Below, piece by piece: positions 36,504 through 46,231 of a stretch of 64,000 nt of DNA. The notes under the pieces were generated by a model that saw only the letters and a program-made list of their open reading frames with translations, had not been told where the DNA came from and did no database searches. The DNA lies in assembly GCA_019639195.1 (NCBI GenBank), contig JAHBSI010000004.1, forward strand, positions 248,001-312,000, in the 5' to 3' direction. This DNA is from Acidobacteriota bacterium. Lineage in GTDB: Bacteria; Acidobacteriota; Blastocatellia; Pyrinomonadales; Pyrinomonadaceae. Each line of letters opens with the position of its first letter. The stretch's first letter is position 1. The translations under genes and the position numbers were made by a program.

Positions 36504-38795
36504 ATGGGGTGTCCAGACCTAGTAGGCAGGACAATTGATGGTAAGTATCGGCTGACACGCGAACTTGGACGCGGCGGCATGGGAACGGTCTATCTGGCCG
36601 TCCATCTTGGGACTGAGCGACCGGTCGCCGTGAAGGTCATCTCGCCGCAGTTTATGCAGCGTGCGGAGTTCGTCGAGCGTTTTCGGCGCGAGGCTCGTGC
36701 GGCAGGAAGGCTTCGTCACCCGAACGTCGTCGATGTGACGGATTTTGGCTTTTCGGAGCTTTCAGAAGGCCAGGTCGCGTACCTCGTAATGGAGTATCTG
36801 GACGGCTGCACGTTGGGTGAGATCCTCGATGAGGAACGCAATCTGCCTGTCTCGTGGACGGTCGATATTCTCGAGCAGGTTTGCTCTGCTGTGAATGAAG
36901 CTCACCAGCAGGGGATCATCCACCGTGATCTTAAGCCGGACAATATCTGGCTTGAACCGAATCGCCGCGGTGGCTACACGGTCAAAGTGCTCGATTTCGG
37001 GATCGCCAAGCTAGAGGATTACAGCGAAGAACCTCGTGATATTGCCGATCTCGACAATTCTCATGTCCTTCCGACCATTGAATCTCAAGCGGAAACAACG
37101 GGTGTTGAGTCAAAAGCCCATACGATCGCCGGTGACGGAGCTTCGACGCTTGTTGTCGAGGTCCCGGCGGCCGTGGATGATCCGGCGGACAAGAGGCTGA
37201 AAACTGAGAGCATCCAGCTACTGCCTCTTGAATCTCAGCAGACGGCGATCTTAGCTACGCCGGCAGAGGAGGACGCGGTTCAGACACGAATCTCGGATCC
37301 GGACGACGATATACCAAACCCATCAATGGCCAGATCATTGGTCAGCTCCAGGAGTTCGGCAGGGCTTACGCGAGCAGGTGCTGTTCTGGGAACGCCGCTC
37401 TATATGTCGCCGGAGCAATGCCGCGGCGACATCCTTGATGCTCGCTCCGATATTTATAGCCTCGGGGTCATCGCCTATCAGATGCTCTCAGGACGGACGC
37501 CGTTCGAAGGTGACTATAAGGTCGTGATGGCGGGGCACAAGGAACTCCCACCGCCACGACTTGTTGCAAAAGGCGTGCGAAAGAAAATGCGTTGGGCGAT
37601 CGAGTCCGCACTGTCAAAAGACCCTGAGAAGCGTCCACAAACGGCACTCGCCTTCTCAGATGAATTGCGAGCCCGCACCGACGGTATCTTTGGCCTGTTG
37701 CGGCGTTCACTTGTTATTTACAGCGAACATTTACCGAAGTTCCTGCTTATTACCGCGATATTCCAGCTGCCGGTGATCATTCTTACACTTCTCCAGATCA
37801 CGATCGGATTCCTTCGCGTTAGCAACGTGTTTTCAGGCATTTCAGCGAACCTGCTTTTAGCGGCCGTTGTGCTGATGGTGACAGTCGCGAGTGCGCTCTG
37901 TGCGGTATTCACTGTGGGGACGATCGTTTGGCTTGTTGTGCAATACCTGATCATGCCCCTGCGACCGGTAAAACTCAGGCCGGCTCTCAGAGAGATCCGG
38001 AAAAATTGGAAACGTCTTTCGCTCTCGGGGATCGCTGCGGCATTCGTGCCGTTCGTATCAATGGTGGCGGTGTTTGGTGGCGTATTTCTTGTGGTTTGGG
38101 GACTCCTCCAGATCGTATCAATGGTGTTGGGAGTGGAACTCTACGCGCCTATCGTAGGCCTTGTTGCGGCATCAATTGGTTCTTTGGTGAGCTTCTTCTT
38201 TATGTATGCCTCGACAATGCTGGTCATTCCGGTGGCAATGATCGAGGGAACGCACTTTGTTCAATCGTTCCGACGTTCAAGACAAACTACCAAGAGAGCC
38301 CTCGCTACGACGATCGCGGCGGCGATGATAATGATGCTCACGCCGATGATCCTTGCCGGCACGGTCTCAACCATCGTGGATCTTGCCGGCAAGGGTATAT
38401 CGCCTTCAGCGGTGAGCGAACCCGCCCCGACCGATAAGCCCGCCGAGAACAACATATCCATCACCGCATCTGGTGACCAGAGCGGTGTAAAATACAGTAT
38501 CGGACGGAAGCAGGCAATCGAGATCAACGACGATAAGATGGGCGCTCCGGATCGCCTTAAGCGTACATTGCTTGAGTCGATATTCCAGATAATCTGGGTG
38601 CCCATACAGATCATCGTGCTCTCATTTTCTGCTATAATCGTTGCGTTGCTCTATTTGAAAACGCGTCTTGCCGGCGGTGAGTCGATGGACGATCTCTTAG
38701 ATCGATTCGATGACGATGATCGCCCGAAGAAGAAATGGCAGCAGCGTGTCCGCCGCCGCAGGCTTCAATCCATTCGTCCCCAAAGCGAACCGTAA
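36504..38795 (+). CDS. Membrane Ser/Thr protein kinase (PknB-like) with an extended activation segment
   Basis: The 763-residue kinase has the Gly loop LGRGGMGTVY, Lys44 (VAVKVIS), catalytic Asp142 in HRDLKPDN, Asp164 in DFG and GTPLYMSPEQ from residue 296. The stretch between DFG and GTP is 129 residues instead of about 20-25. It is rich in Ser, Thr, Asp and Pro and ends in the normal TRAGAVL. The kinase domain ends near residue 390. At least five hydrophobic segments follow (about 410-720), resembling a glycerophosphodiesterase-type membrane domain, and then a basic tail. The target is unknown. The VWFA gene begins immediately after the stop codon (no gap), so the two are co-transcribed. 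Confidence 0.88.
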   Translation: MGCPDLVGRTIDGKYRLTRELGRGGMGTVYLAVHLGTERPVAVKVISPQFMQRAEFVERFRREARAAGRLRHPNVVDVTDFGFSELSEGQVAYLVMEYLDGCTLGEILDEERNLPVSWTVDILEQVCSAVNEAHQQGIIHRDLKPDNIWLEPNRRGGYTVKVLDFGIAKLEDYSEEPRDIADLDNSHVLPTIESQAETTGVESKAHTIAGDGASTLVVEVPAAVDDPADKRLKTESIQLLPLESQQTAILATPAEEDAVQTRISDPDDDIPNPSMARSLVSSRSSAGLTRAGAVLGTPLYMSPEQCRGDILDARSDIYSLGVIAYQMLSGRTPFEGDYKVVMAGHKELPPPRLVAKGVRKKMRWAIESALSKDPEKRPQTALAFSDELRARTDGIFGLLRRSLVIYSEHLPKFLLITAIFQLPVIILTLLQITIGFLRVSNVFSGISANLLLAAVVLMVTVASALCAVFTVGTIVWLVVQYLIMPLRPVKLRPALREIRKNWKRLSLSGIAAAFVPFVSMVAVFGGVFLVVWGLLQIVSMVLGVELYAPIVGLVAASIGSLVSFFFMYASTMLVIPVAMIEGTHFVQSFRRSRQTTKRALATTIAAAMIMMLTPMILAGTVSTIVDLAGKGISPSAVSEPAPTDKPAENNISITASGDQSGVKYSIGRKQAIEINDDKMGAPDRLKRTLLESIFQIIWVPIQIIVLSFSAIIVALLYLKTRLAGGESMDDLLDRFDDDDRPKKKWQQRVRRRRLQSIRPQSEP

Positions 38796-40511
38796 GTGAT
38801 CAAGCTCTTCGCTAAACAACTTGTTGTAGTATCCGCCATTTGCATCGTTGCGGCAGTTAGCTCTGCTGCTCAAACGTTCTCGGCAAAGCTCCAGTTAAAA
38901 GAAGGGACAAAGGTTGATGTTACGAACCTGTACGGGCGCGTTCTGGTGCGAGCCGAGAAGGATGCAGATCCATCGCTTGAAGCCTCGTCTCCGACGGGTG
39001 TGACTTCCGCCGATCTGAAGCTGTCGGGCGGAAAAATTGAGGTCGTTCCGACTGAAAGAAGCAAGAGGATCGATCTCGTCATCACGCTCCCGCAGCGATG
39101 CCGTGTGCGGATCGAGACTCGCGAGGGCGAAATAGCGATCGTCGGGAATTTTGCAGAGATCGATGCTCGAACTACCACCGGCACGATCACGACCGATATT
39201 CCAACCGACTCTGTAGAGTATGATCTGCAATGGACGCAATCGCGGCCGAGGTACGTTGCGGACTTTGATCTGGAAAAGATAAAGGAGAAGAGTGCGGGCC
39301 GTTTTGTGATCAGCGGCCGGTATGGAGAGGGGAAGAAAAAGAAAGGCAAAGAAAAGCCGAGTGATGATGATAGCATCGCAACTGACGTAAGACTAGACTT
39401 TTCCACCGCACGCGGGATCGTTCTTATAAATGTGCCGCCCAATGAAGTTGGAAGTGATCTTCAGGAAAGGCCGTTGACCGAAGCGGCTAAGGCGATCGTG
39501 CGGAGCGGTGATTCCTTGCTGATGGAGGCAATCAGACGTGCTGCACCGCAATATTACGGCGATTATCTTCGAAGCTTGCCGCCGATGAAACGTCTGCCTT
39601 CGCTCGGAAATGCCTCGGGCCGAGAGACAGGACCGGCGGCCCCATACAAGACGGCACTCGTGCGAGTAGTTGATGTGCAGAATCGCGCGGTGACGGACCT
39701 AACTGCCGCGGACTTCACGGTAACTGAGGCAGGCGAAGCTCGGTCCATAGTCAAAGTTGAAACTTCTGACGCGCCGTTCAATCTTGTGCTCCTGCTCGAT
39801 GTTTCGGGCAGTGTTGAGAATTACATCACCTTCATCCGCAAGGCCGCTCGAGCCTTTATAGAGACGGTTGATAAGAAAGATCGGATCTCGATCATTGTCT
39901 TTAACGAAGATGTAAAGGTTTTGAGCGGTTTTACTACCGATAAGGAACGCTTGTCAGAGACGCTTGATTCATTTGAGGCAGGCGGCGGTACAGCATTCAA
40001 CGACGCTCTGGCATTTACTATCGCCGATGTTTTGCGGCCCATGCGAGGGGAACGGACGGCCATCGTCATCCTTTCGGATGGCGAAGACAACCGTTCGTTC
40101 TTGGCGTTTGATTCGCTGCTTGGATCCATACAGGAGAGCGGAGCTATGATCTACCCTCTCTTTGTACCAACGGGGTTGATCCGGGAAGAGATGTTGGGGA
40201 AAAAAGATATCGATCCGATGCGGAAGAAGTATATGTCGCTTACAAAACGCAGCGAAGGCGAGGGCGAAAGGCTGGCGAAAGTTTCGGGCGGCGTTTTTTT
40301 TCCGATCTCGCGTCTGGCACAGATCAATACCGCATACGACGACATTGTAAAGCAGCTTCGCGGGGCTTACAGCATCACATTCCGATCGATGAGCGCTGAA
40401 ACCGGAGCATCACCTAATTTGAGGGTCCGGGTTAAGCGACCAGATCTCTTTACGACCATTTCTTCAGTAAAACCGGCAGACTTACCGCTTGGAGAAGGGC
40501 AGGTCCCATGA
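38796..40511 (+). CDS. Exported Acidobacteria-type VWFA-domain protein with DUF4097-like N-terminus
   Basis: The GTG start at 38796 directly follows the kinase stop. The 571-residue product has a signal peptide (about 8-27) and a beta-rich DUF4097-like segment (about 28-165, including VRIETREGEIAIVGNFAEID). A charged linker (about 180-200, GKKKKGKEKP) leads to a VWFA domain (about 325-500) of the VWFA-related Acidobacteria type. The MIDAS motif is DVSGS (Asp335), with a conserved Thr in GGGTAFNDAL and Asp in LSDGEDN, so Mg2+-dependent ligand binding is plausible. The stop overlaps xseA by 4 bp. The ligand is unknown. Confidence 0.85.
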   Translation: MIKLFAKQLVVVSAICIVAAVSSAAQTFSAKLQLKEGTKVDVTNLYGRVLVRAEKDADPSLEASSPTGVTSADLKLSGGKIEVVPTERSKRIDLVITLPQRCRVRIETREGEIAIVGNFAEIDARTTTGTITTDIPTDSVEYDLQWTQSRPRYVADFDLEKIKEKSAGRFVISGRYGEGKKKKGKEKPSDDDSIATDVRLDFSTARGIVLINVPPNEVGSDLQERPLTEAAKAIVRSGDSLLMEAIRRAAPQYYGDYLRSLPPMKRLPSLGNASGRETGPAAPYKTALVRVVDVQNRAVTDLTAADFTVTEAGEARSIVKVETSDAPFNLVLLLDVSGSVENYITFIRKAARAFIETVDKKDRISIIVFNEDVKVLSGFTTDKERLSETLDSFEAGGGTAFNDALAFTIADVLRPMRGERTAIVILSDGEDNRSFLAFDSLLGSIQESGAMIYPLFVPTGLIREEMLGKKDIDPMRKKYMSLTKRSEGEGERLAKVSGGVFFPISRLAQINTAYDDIVKQLRGAYSITFRSMSAETGASPNLRVRVKRPDLFTTISSVKPADLPLGEGQVP

Positions 40512-41851
40512 GCGGAAGTACGCTTTTTGATGCAATTCTGGAGGAAGACGGTGCGCCAGACGTACGTCGTCCATTGACTGTCACCGAGCTCAATCTCGAG
40601 ATCGGTGCGAGATTGGAGCGCGACTTTGCGTCGGTTTGGGTCGAGGGTGAGGTCGTAAACTTTAATGTCGCCGCGAGTGGACACTGGTATTTCACCCTAA
40701 ACGACGGTACGTCCCAGATCAGATGTGCGTGTTGGAAAGGCACGAATTTCAGGATCAGGTTTCGCCCTAAGAACGGTATTTGCATTCGTGTCCGCGGGCG
40801 TGTGAATTTTTGGCGGGAACGCGGAGAGCTCAGTCTGAGCGTCGATTCGCTCGAACCGTCGGGCGAAGGAGCTCTTGCTGCAGCATTTCAGGAGATCTAC
40901 GAACGCCTCGAACGCGAAGGCCTCTTTGCCGCAGAGCGGAAACGTCCACTGCCCTTCTTTCCGCGTCGAATCGGAGTAGTAACGTCGAGGTCCGGTGCGG
41001 CCTTTCACGACATTATGTCCGTGATAACGCGTCGTGCTCGGTCCGTGAGCGTTGTGCTGGCTCCGGCTCTCGTCCAAGGTGAAGGTGCGGCCGACAGCAT
41101 TCGCCGAGCTCTCAAAGCACTGAATGACTATGACCGGAAGCAACCGCCGGATCGGAAGTTGGATGTGCTGATCGTTGGACGCGGCGGAGGCTCAGCGGAG
41201 GATCTCTGGGCTTTCAATGATGAGGCTCTGGCGCGAGCGATCTGCTCTAGTGAGATACCAGTGATCTCGGCCGTTGGACACGAGATCGATACGACGATCG
41301 CCGATCATGCGGCTGACCGCAGGGCCGCCACACCTTCGGATGCCGCCGCGATAGTGGCGGCGCTCGAGGAAGATCTGATGGCATTCTATACATCAGCCGA
41401 AGAAAGGATCTTCAATTCGATCGAGAACAGGTTTTCAACCCTGGACGCCGCTCATTCCATTGTCTTTGAGCGGCTTTTGAACGCCTCAACCGCAGCTTGC
41501 ACCGCCGCATCACGAAGATACCTCGAAGCGGCGGGTCGGCTCTCGATCGACGGGCTGCGGACCAGAGCTGAGCGTCTAAAGGCTCAGGCCGGAATGCTTT
41601 CGCATCGCCTTGAAGCGGCCATTGCTGCGAGCGTTGGTAAACGGCAAACCGAATTCGGCATTCTTGCAGCGAAACTTGATGCTCTTTCCCCGCTCGCGGC
41701 ATTGTCCCGCGGTTACTCGATCACATTGGATTCGGCCGGTCGGCTCGTAAGCTCGGCCGCCGAGGTCGAGGCAGGAGATAAATTGAAAATTCGCCTTAGA
41801 AAAGGCACACTTGATGCGAAAGTTTTGGCTAAGGATGTCGGCGACGAGTAG
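40508..41851 (+). CDS. xseA: Exodeoxyribonuclease VII large subunit
   Basis: XseA, with XseB, degrades single-stranded DNA to oligonucleotides during repair and recombination. The 447 residues fit the family. The N-terminal OB fold (about 15-115) includes VWVEGEVVNFNVAASGHWYF. The catalytic domain contains RIGVVTSRSGAAFHDIM, the strongly conserved VGRGGGSAEDLWAFNDE and ISAVGHEIDTTIADHAADRRAATPS. A coiled-coil region follows (about 290-390), and the C-terminus has the LSRGYSI motif. Its start overlaps the VWFA gene by 4 bp. The small subunit gene lies 730 bp downstream with one gene between them. Confidence 0.96.
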   Translation: MSGSTLFDAILEEDGAPDVRRPLTVTELNLEIGARLERDFASVWVEGEVVNFNVAASGHWYFTLNDGTSQIRCACWKGTNFRIRFRPKNGICIRVRGRVNFWRERGELSLSVDSLEPSGEGALAAAFQEIYERLEREGLFAAERKRPLPFFPRRIGVVTSRSGAAFHDIMSVITRRARSVSVVLAPALVQGEGAADSIRRALKALNDYDRKQPPDRKLDVLIVGRGGGSAEDLWAFNDEALARAICSSEIPVISAVGHEIDTTIADHAADRRAATPSDAAAIVAALEEDLMAFYTSAEERIFNSIENRFSTLDAAHSIVFERLLNASTAACTAASRRYLEAAGRLSIDGLRTRAERLKAQAGMLSHRLEAAIAASVGKRQTEFGILAAKLDALSPLAALSRGYSITLDSAGRLVSSAAEVEAGDKLKIRLRKGTLDAKVLAKDVGDE

Positions 41852-41905
41852 CTTTTGACGGCGATCTTCTATCGGCTTTCATGCGTCAAAGAGACTGTCT
41901 GTGGA

Positions 41906-42574
41906 ATGACGAAAGTTGTAAAGATCGTTGGGATCGTGATCATATCCGTAGCCGTGATCGCCGGCGGAGCGGCCTTCCTCTATTGGCAAAGTCTTAAGGA
42001 CACGCCGCAGTATTCGCTTGCTTTGATCGTTGATGCGGCAAAACGTGACGATCAGGCCGAGCTCAATTCGCTCGTAGATGTTGACGCGATCGCGGATAAT
42101 TTTACGCCGCAAGTGACCTCGAAAGCTGTTGAAATGTATGGCAAGGGCTTGCCTCCGTCCGTGATCGCACGCCTTAGGACGATCGCAATTCCGGTGATGC
42201 CGGCGGTAAAAGAACAGGCGAGGGCGGCACTGCCAAAACTGATCCGCGATAGGGTAGAACAGTTCGGCAATGTTCCGTTTCCGTTGATAGTTGCGGGTGC
42301 CGACCGTTATCTTCGCGTCGAGCAGCAGGGCACCGAGGCGATCGTCGAGAGCAAGGTACCGAATCGCCCGTTGCGGTTAAGAATGACGAAAGTCGGAGAG
42401 CGGTGGAAGGTGACTGGTTTCGAAGATGACGCTCTCGCGACCGAGATCGCTCGGAGAATAGGCGAAGAGCTTGTCACTATCGCGACGGCAAACGAAGTAG
42501 GCAGCAAGGTAAACGGTCTCGGAATAACCGGGGTTGACGACCTGCTTCGCCGAGCGGCCGAGATCTTACAGTAA
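41906..42574 (+). CDS. Membrane-anchored protein of unknown function between xseA and xseB
   Basis: I recognise no certain family; DUF2939 is a possible match. With ATG 41906 the product is 222 residues. An N-terminal anchor (about 4-25, IVGIVIISVAVIAGGAAFLY) is followed by helices (NVDAxxI-like region LNSLVDVDAIADNF) and a small beta-rich domain (about 125-185, TEAIVESKVPNRPLRLRMTK, GERWKVTGFEDD). The start could instead be TTG 41855, but that adds a non-hydrophobic leader. The gap to xseB is 6 bp, so it is co-transcribed with the ExoVII genes. No link to DNA repair is visible. Confidence 0.68.
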   Translation: MTKVVKIVGIVIISVAVIAGGAAFLYWQSLKDTPQYSLALIVDAAKRDDQAELNSLVDVDAIADNFTPQVTSKAVEMYGKGLPPSVIARLRTIAIPVMPAVKEQARAALPKLIRDRVEQFGNVPFPLIVAGADRYLRVEQQGTEAIVESKVPNRPLRLRMTKVGERWKVTGFEDDALATEIARRIGEELVTIATANEVGSKVNGLGITGVDDLLRRAAEILQ

Positions 42575-42580
42575 AATTCT

Positions 42581-42817
42581 ATGAAAGAGCTTTCGTTCGA
42601 AGATTCCTTATCTGCACTCGAGAAAATTGTCGCTAAACTTGAAAGCGGCGAAATGAAGCTCGATGAGAGCCTCGCCCTTTTTGAGAAGGGAATTGCTCTA
42701 TCGCGGGCATGCCGCGAGAGACTAGATTCAGCTGAGCGTCGGATCGAAATACTCTCACGCTCAGCCGACGGTGAACTTCATACCAAAGAATTGGACCCGG
42801 ACGATCTTCGTGCCTAG
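42581..42817 (+). CDS. xseB: Exodeoxyribonuclease VII small subunit
   Basis: This is a 78-residue all-helical protein with the family pattern SFEDSLSALEKIVAKLESGE and LDESLALFEKGIALSRACRE. It binds the XseA coiled coil. It lies 6 bp after the membrane-anchored gene and its last 4 bp overlap the convergent DoxX gene. Confidence 0.95.
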   Translation: MKELSFEDSLSALEKIVAKLESGEMKLDESLALFEKGIALSRACRERLDSAERRIEILSRSADGELHTKELDPDDLRA

Positions 42818-43224
42818 TACGGTGTGGTTCCCTTGTCAGGACGGACTATCGAATCAATGCTCAACGGTCCCGATCCCCTTGACGCGATATAAAGGAAGGC
42901 GAAGCAATATGCGACCGCCAGTTCTCCGCCATTGGTCCGAGGTAAGGCACCACTAGGCTGGTGATACATAAAATATGCGACCGCCATTTGGCCGCTTGCG
43001 ATAAACGCCGCGAAGCTTGTAAAAAAGCCGACCAGGATAAGCAATCCGCAAACGATCTCGATAGTCCCGCCGACAAACGGCATCCCGCTCGGTATGCCGC
43101 TCCATTTATCAGAGTATGGGAAATTGAGAAACTTCTGGGTTCCGTGCAAAAGGAACATAAAGCCAAAAACAATGCGGAAGAATGAGTAGTAATAGGACGC
43201 ATGGCGCCCCATAAGTTTCTCCAT
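42814..43224 (-). CDS. DoxX-family membrane protein
   Basis: This 136-residue protein has four transmembrane helices, at about 12-30 (SFFRIVFGFMFLLHGTQKF), 47-68, 70-90 and 100-120. The DoxX signature FLLHGTQKFLNFP lies in the first helix. The family includes subunits of thiosulfate:quinone oxidoreductases and redox-associated membrane proteins; the role here is unknown. AGGAGG lies 6 nt upstream of ATG. The stop overlaps xseB tail-to-tail by 4 bp, so the two mRNAs would be antisense at their ends. Confidence 0.88.
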   Translation of the reverse strand: MEKLMGRHASYYYSFFRIVFGFMFLLHGTQKFLNFPYSDKWSGIPSGMPFVGGTIEIVCGLLILVGFFTSFAAFIASGQMAVAYFMYHQPSGALPRTNGGELAVAYCFAFLYIASRGSGPLSIDSIVRPDKGTTPY

Positions 43225-43244
43225 ATACTGCCTCCTGAAGCTAA

Positions 43245-43274
43245 AAGTTGCTATTCAACCAAAATGTGCAACTT
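43245..43274. promoter_or_regulatory. Inverted repeat upstream of doxX
   Basis: AAGTTGC (43245-43251) and GCAACTT (43268-43274) form a 7-bp inverted repeat with 16 bp between the arms, 20-50 bp upstream of the doxX start. It could be an operator or a 5' UTR hairpin. No regulator gene is adjacent. Confidence 0.3.
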
Positions 43275-43401
43275 GTTTGTAACTAAGATGATGACAAAGG
43301 TTGCCTGAGTCTGCAAATTTTGAGGGAAAAACACCGATGTTCGGGGGGGACAACGCCATTTTTCCTTCAGTGCGGTGCTGCTATGTCAGCAGTCTCTGCT
43401 G

Positions 43402-44169
43402 CTATTTCACACCGAAAACGTAACCAAACGAAACAACAAAATTGCCGGTTCGGCTTTCGCCATTTAGGGCCGTGTTCTTTTGGATATGAGTCAATCCTCG
43501 TGAGATGCGGACATCAATAATAAAGTTATTCTTCTTGCCGGATGGTATTAAGAGTCCGCCGCCGCCGGTTAGGCCAAAGTTATTTCGATTAACGTCGTTG
43601 ATGACATCGGTCTTTGCGTCGAAGGACATAGGTGGGAGCGGCGTTCCCAGTGGCGGAACGAGCAATGGAGTTTTATTCTCATCAACGTAAATAGTGCTGG
43701 TGCCTTTCGTAACGGTGGTTGCATTAAGGAGATAACCATAATACACGCCGCCATTTAAGAAGAAGCGTATCTTGCCCTTTGAGCCGAACTTATACTTCAG
43801 CAGCACCGGAATCTCCAGGTAGTTCAGTTTCGCAGTGTTTTTGAAATCACCGAAAAGGTATTGCCCAGGCGGCAGCGGCGGCAATCCCGGTATCGGACGA
43901 GTGATAGGCTGTACTCCTTTGCGTACGCCACCCTGCTGAGAATAGTTAAGTTCGGGCTGGATTGAGAATTTGTCCGAGAGGCCAAGCTCTACAAAAGCTC
44001 CAAAGGTGATCGCTGTTCGCGACTTATAATTTTTGGTGACGACATTGTCGCCGCTTCCGCTCAAGTTTGGTATGCTCACGCCTCCCTTTATGCCTACATT
44101 CACATCTTGTCCTGCCGCAATGGATACAAAGGTCAACACAGCGGCAACTAAAATAATGGTATTCTTCAC
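43402..44169 (-). CDS. Outer-membrane beta-barrel protein (OMP_b-brl type)
   Basis: The 255-residue protein has a signal peptide (KNTIILVAAVLTFVSIAAGQ) and barrel strands such as VNVGIKGGVSIPNLSG, TAITFGAFVELGLSDKFSIQ and NFVVSFGYVFGVK. This is the PorT/OmpA-like eight-strand barrel pattern common in Bacteroidetes and Acidobacteriota. GTG 44169 is chosen: it follows a GGGAGGA ribosome site by about 8 nt and gives an ideal signal peptide, whereas the ATG at 44211 adds a charged leader. Function is unknown. Confidence 0.78.
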   Translation of the reverse strand: MKNTIILVAAVLTFVSIAAGQDVNVGIKGGVSIPNLSGSGDNVVTKNYKSRTAITFGAFVELGLSDKFSIQPELNYSQQGGVRKGVQPITRPIPGLPPLPPGQYLFGDFKNTAKLNYLEIPVLLKYKFGSKGKIRFFLNGGVYYGYLLNATTVTKGTSTIYVDENKTPLLVPPLGTPLPPMSFDAKTDVINDVNRNNFGLTGGGGLLIPSGKKNNFIIDVRISRGLTHIQKNTALNGESRTGNFVVSFGYVFGVK

Positions 44170-44278
44170 GAGACTGATCCTCCCGGCAAACGGCCAGCGA
44201 CAAAAAAACAAGGCTGCTCAGGCTGAGCAAGCGAACACACTTAAAGGTACACGCTCTCAGCCCTTGTAGAAAGTCGAA

Positions 44279-44311
44279 ACAAAAGAAAATGGCCGACACA
44301 AAAGGCCGGCC
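44279..44311 (-). terminator. Terminator after the PEP carboxykinase gene
   Basis: GGCCG (44291-44295) can pair with CGGCC (44307-44311); on the minus strand this is followed by ATTTTCTTTTG. An overlapping GGCCGGCC palindrome offers an alternative fold. It lies 25 bp after the pckG stop. Confidence 0.55.
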
Positions 44312-44335
44312 TTTTTCAGCTATGGTTCTGCGGGG

Positions 44336-46231
44336 CTAACTTGCGGCCTTTCCGACCTCAGGGGCGGCGTCCGGCGATTCGTGTCGTGGTGCAGCAAGGC
44401 CGAGCTCAGGCGACCGCCAAAGGTTAGAAACTAGAAGTTCGCGAATGAACGTCATTTCCTTCGGCAGGCGATCGTAGAGCTTGAAGAAGAGCTCGTCGTG
44501 CATAGCGATCTCTTTTAGCCAGAGGTTGCGATCGAGCTTCATCACCGTGTCCCACTCTTCTCGACTAAAATCGAGTCCGCGCCAGTCGATATCTTCGTAA
44601 CGCGGCATCCAGCCCAGCGGAGTTTCGGTGCCGGTTGATTTTCCGCGAGCACGTTCGACGATCCATTTCAGGATACGCATATTCTCGCCATAACCGGGCC
44701 AGAGGAATTTACCGTCTTCGCCCTTTAGGAACCAGTTGACCGAGAAGATACGAGGAGGATCCGGTATCTGCCGTCCGAAATTGAGCCAGTGGCCGAAATA
44801 ATCGCCCATGTGATAGCCGGCAAACGGGAGCATCGCAAAAGGATCCCGTCGGACCTGCCCGATGTTGCCAAACGCCGCAGCGGTCATCTCGGAGCCCATC
44901 GTTGCGGCCATGTAAACGCCGAATGCCCAGTTAAACGACTGCTGGACGAGCGGCACAACGGAATTGCGCCTTCCGCCGAAGATAAAGGCGGCGACGGGCA
45001 CACCGTTCGGATCATCGAAATTTTCGTCAACAACAGGACACTGCGTGATCGGGGCCGTAAAACGAGCGTTCGGATGAGCGGCTTTTGCTTCGCTCGCCGG
45101 CGTCCAGTCGTTGCCCTGCCAATCGATGGCGTGTGCGGGCGGTTCGCCGTCCATTCCTTCCCACCAAATGTCGCCGTCGTCGGTCAAGGCGACGTTCGTG
45201 AAGATCGTGTTAGCCTTGATCGACTCCATTGCGTTCGGGTTCGTTTTATAATTCGTTCCCGGTGCAACGCCGAAGAAGCCGAATTCCGGATTGATCGCAC
45301 GCAGCTTGCCGTTTTCATCCGGCTTGATCCACGCGATGTCGTCACCGACCGTCGTGATCTCCCATCCTTCCTCCTGAAAGGCCTTGGGCGGAATTAGCAT
45401 CGCAAAGTTCGTCTTACCGCAGGCTGACGGAAAGGCCGCACAAACATAATCTTTGCGGCCGTCGGGTGATTTAACGCCGACGATCAGCATATGCTCCGCA
45501 AGCCAGCCTTGTGCACGGCCAAGCGTCGAGGCGATTCGCAATGCGAGGCATTTCTTGCCCAGAAGGGCATTGCCGCCATAGCCCGAACCATAGGACATTA
45601 TCGAGTTCTCTTCCGGGAAATGAACGATGTACTTGTCTTTCGGGTCCGGCGAGCATGGCCACGCGACATCGGCCTGACCTTCGGCAAGCGGCATGCCGAC
45701 CGAGTGAAGGGCCTTTGTGAACTCACCATCGCCTAATGCGTCGAGAGCCTTTGTGCCCATTCGCGTCATCAGACGCATGTTGACGGTCGCGTATGGTGAA
45801 TCCGTCAGCTGCACGCCGAACTGCGAGATCGGGGAGCCAAGCGGACCCATGCAAAAAGGGACAACATACATCGTGCGTCCCTTCATTGCTCCGTCAAATT
45901 TCTTTTTGAGGATGGCTTTCATCTCGGTCGGGGCCATCCAATTGTTGGTCGGGCCGGCGTCACCTTTGGCACGTGAGCAGATGTACGTACGGTCCTCGAC
46001 GCGGGCGACATCTGACGGATGCGAGCGGGCGAGGAATGAATTCGGACGTTTATCCTCGTTCAGCTTGGTCAAGGTGCCGCTTTCGACCATATCGGCACAC
46101 ATTTTGTCGTATTCTTCCTGAGAGCCATCACACCAGTGAACATTGTTCGGTTTACATAGTTCAACGGCCTCCTGGACGAACTTTATTAACTCTTCGTTTT
46201 TGATTGAGGAGGGAATATTCAGATCAGTCAT
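44336..46231 (-). CDS. pckG: Phosphoenolpyruvate carboxykinase (GTP)
   Basis: This enzyme interconverts oxaloacetate + GTP and PEP + CO2 + GDP, the entry to gluconeogenesis. With ATG 46231 the protein is 631 residues, the usual size. GGAG lies shortly upstream, while starting at 46360 would add 43 non-conserved residues. Motifs are the GTP-PEPCK P-loop [16 protein letters not shown], the metal-binding [33 protein letters not shown] and the GTP-family guanine-binding region around [15 protein letters not shown]. It is the GTP form, as is usual in Acidobacteriota, not the ATP form. It stands alone between two terminators or gaps. Confidence 0.96.
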   Translation of the reverse strand: MTDLNIPSSIKNEELIKFVQEAVELCKPNNVHWCDGSQEEYDKMCADMVESGTLTKLNEDKRPNSFLARSHPSDVARVEDRTYICSRAKGDAGPTNNWMAPTEMKAILKKKFDGAMKGRTMYVVPFCMGPLGSPISQFGVQLTDSPYATVNMRLMTRMGTKALDALGDGEFTKALHSVGMPLAEGQADVAWPCSPDPKDKYIVHFPEENSIMSYGSGYGGNALLGKKCLALRIASTLGRAQGWLAEHMLIVGVKSPDGRKDYVCAAFPSACGKTNFAMLIPPKAFQEEGWEITTVGDDIAWIKPDENGKLRAINPEFGFFGVAPGTNYKTNPNAMESIKANTIFTNVALTDDGDIWWEGMDGEPPAHAIDWQGNDWTPASEAKAAHPNARFTAPITQCPVVDENFDDPNGVPVAAFIFGGRRNSVVPLVQQSFNWAFGVYMAATMGSEMTAAAFGNIGQVRRDPFAMLPFAGYHMGDYFGHWLNFGRQIPDPPRIFSVNWFLKGEDGKFLWPGYGENMRILKWIVERARGKSTGTETPLGWMPRYEDIDWRGLDFSREEWDTVMKLDRNLWLKEIAMHDELFFKLYDRLPKEMTFIRELLVSNLWRSPELGLAAPRHESPDAAPEVGKAAS

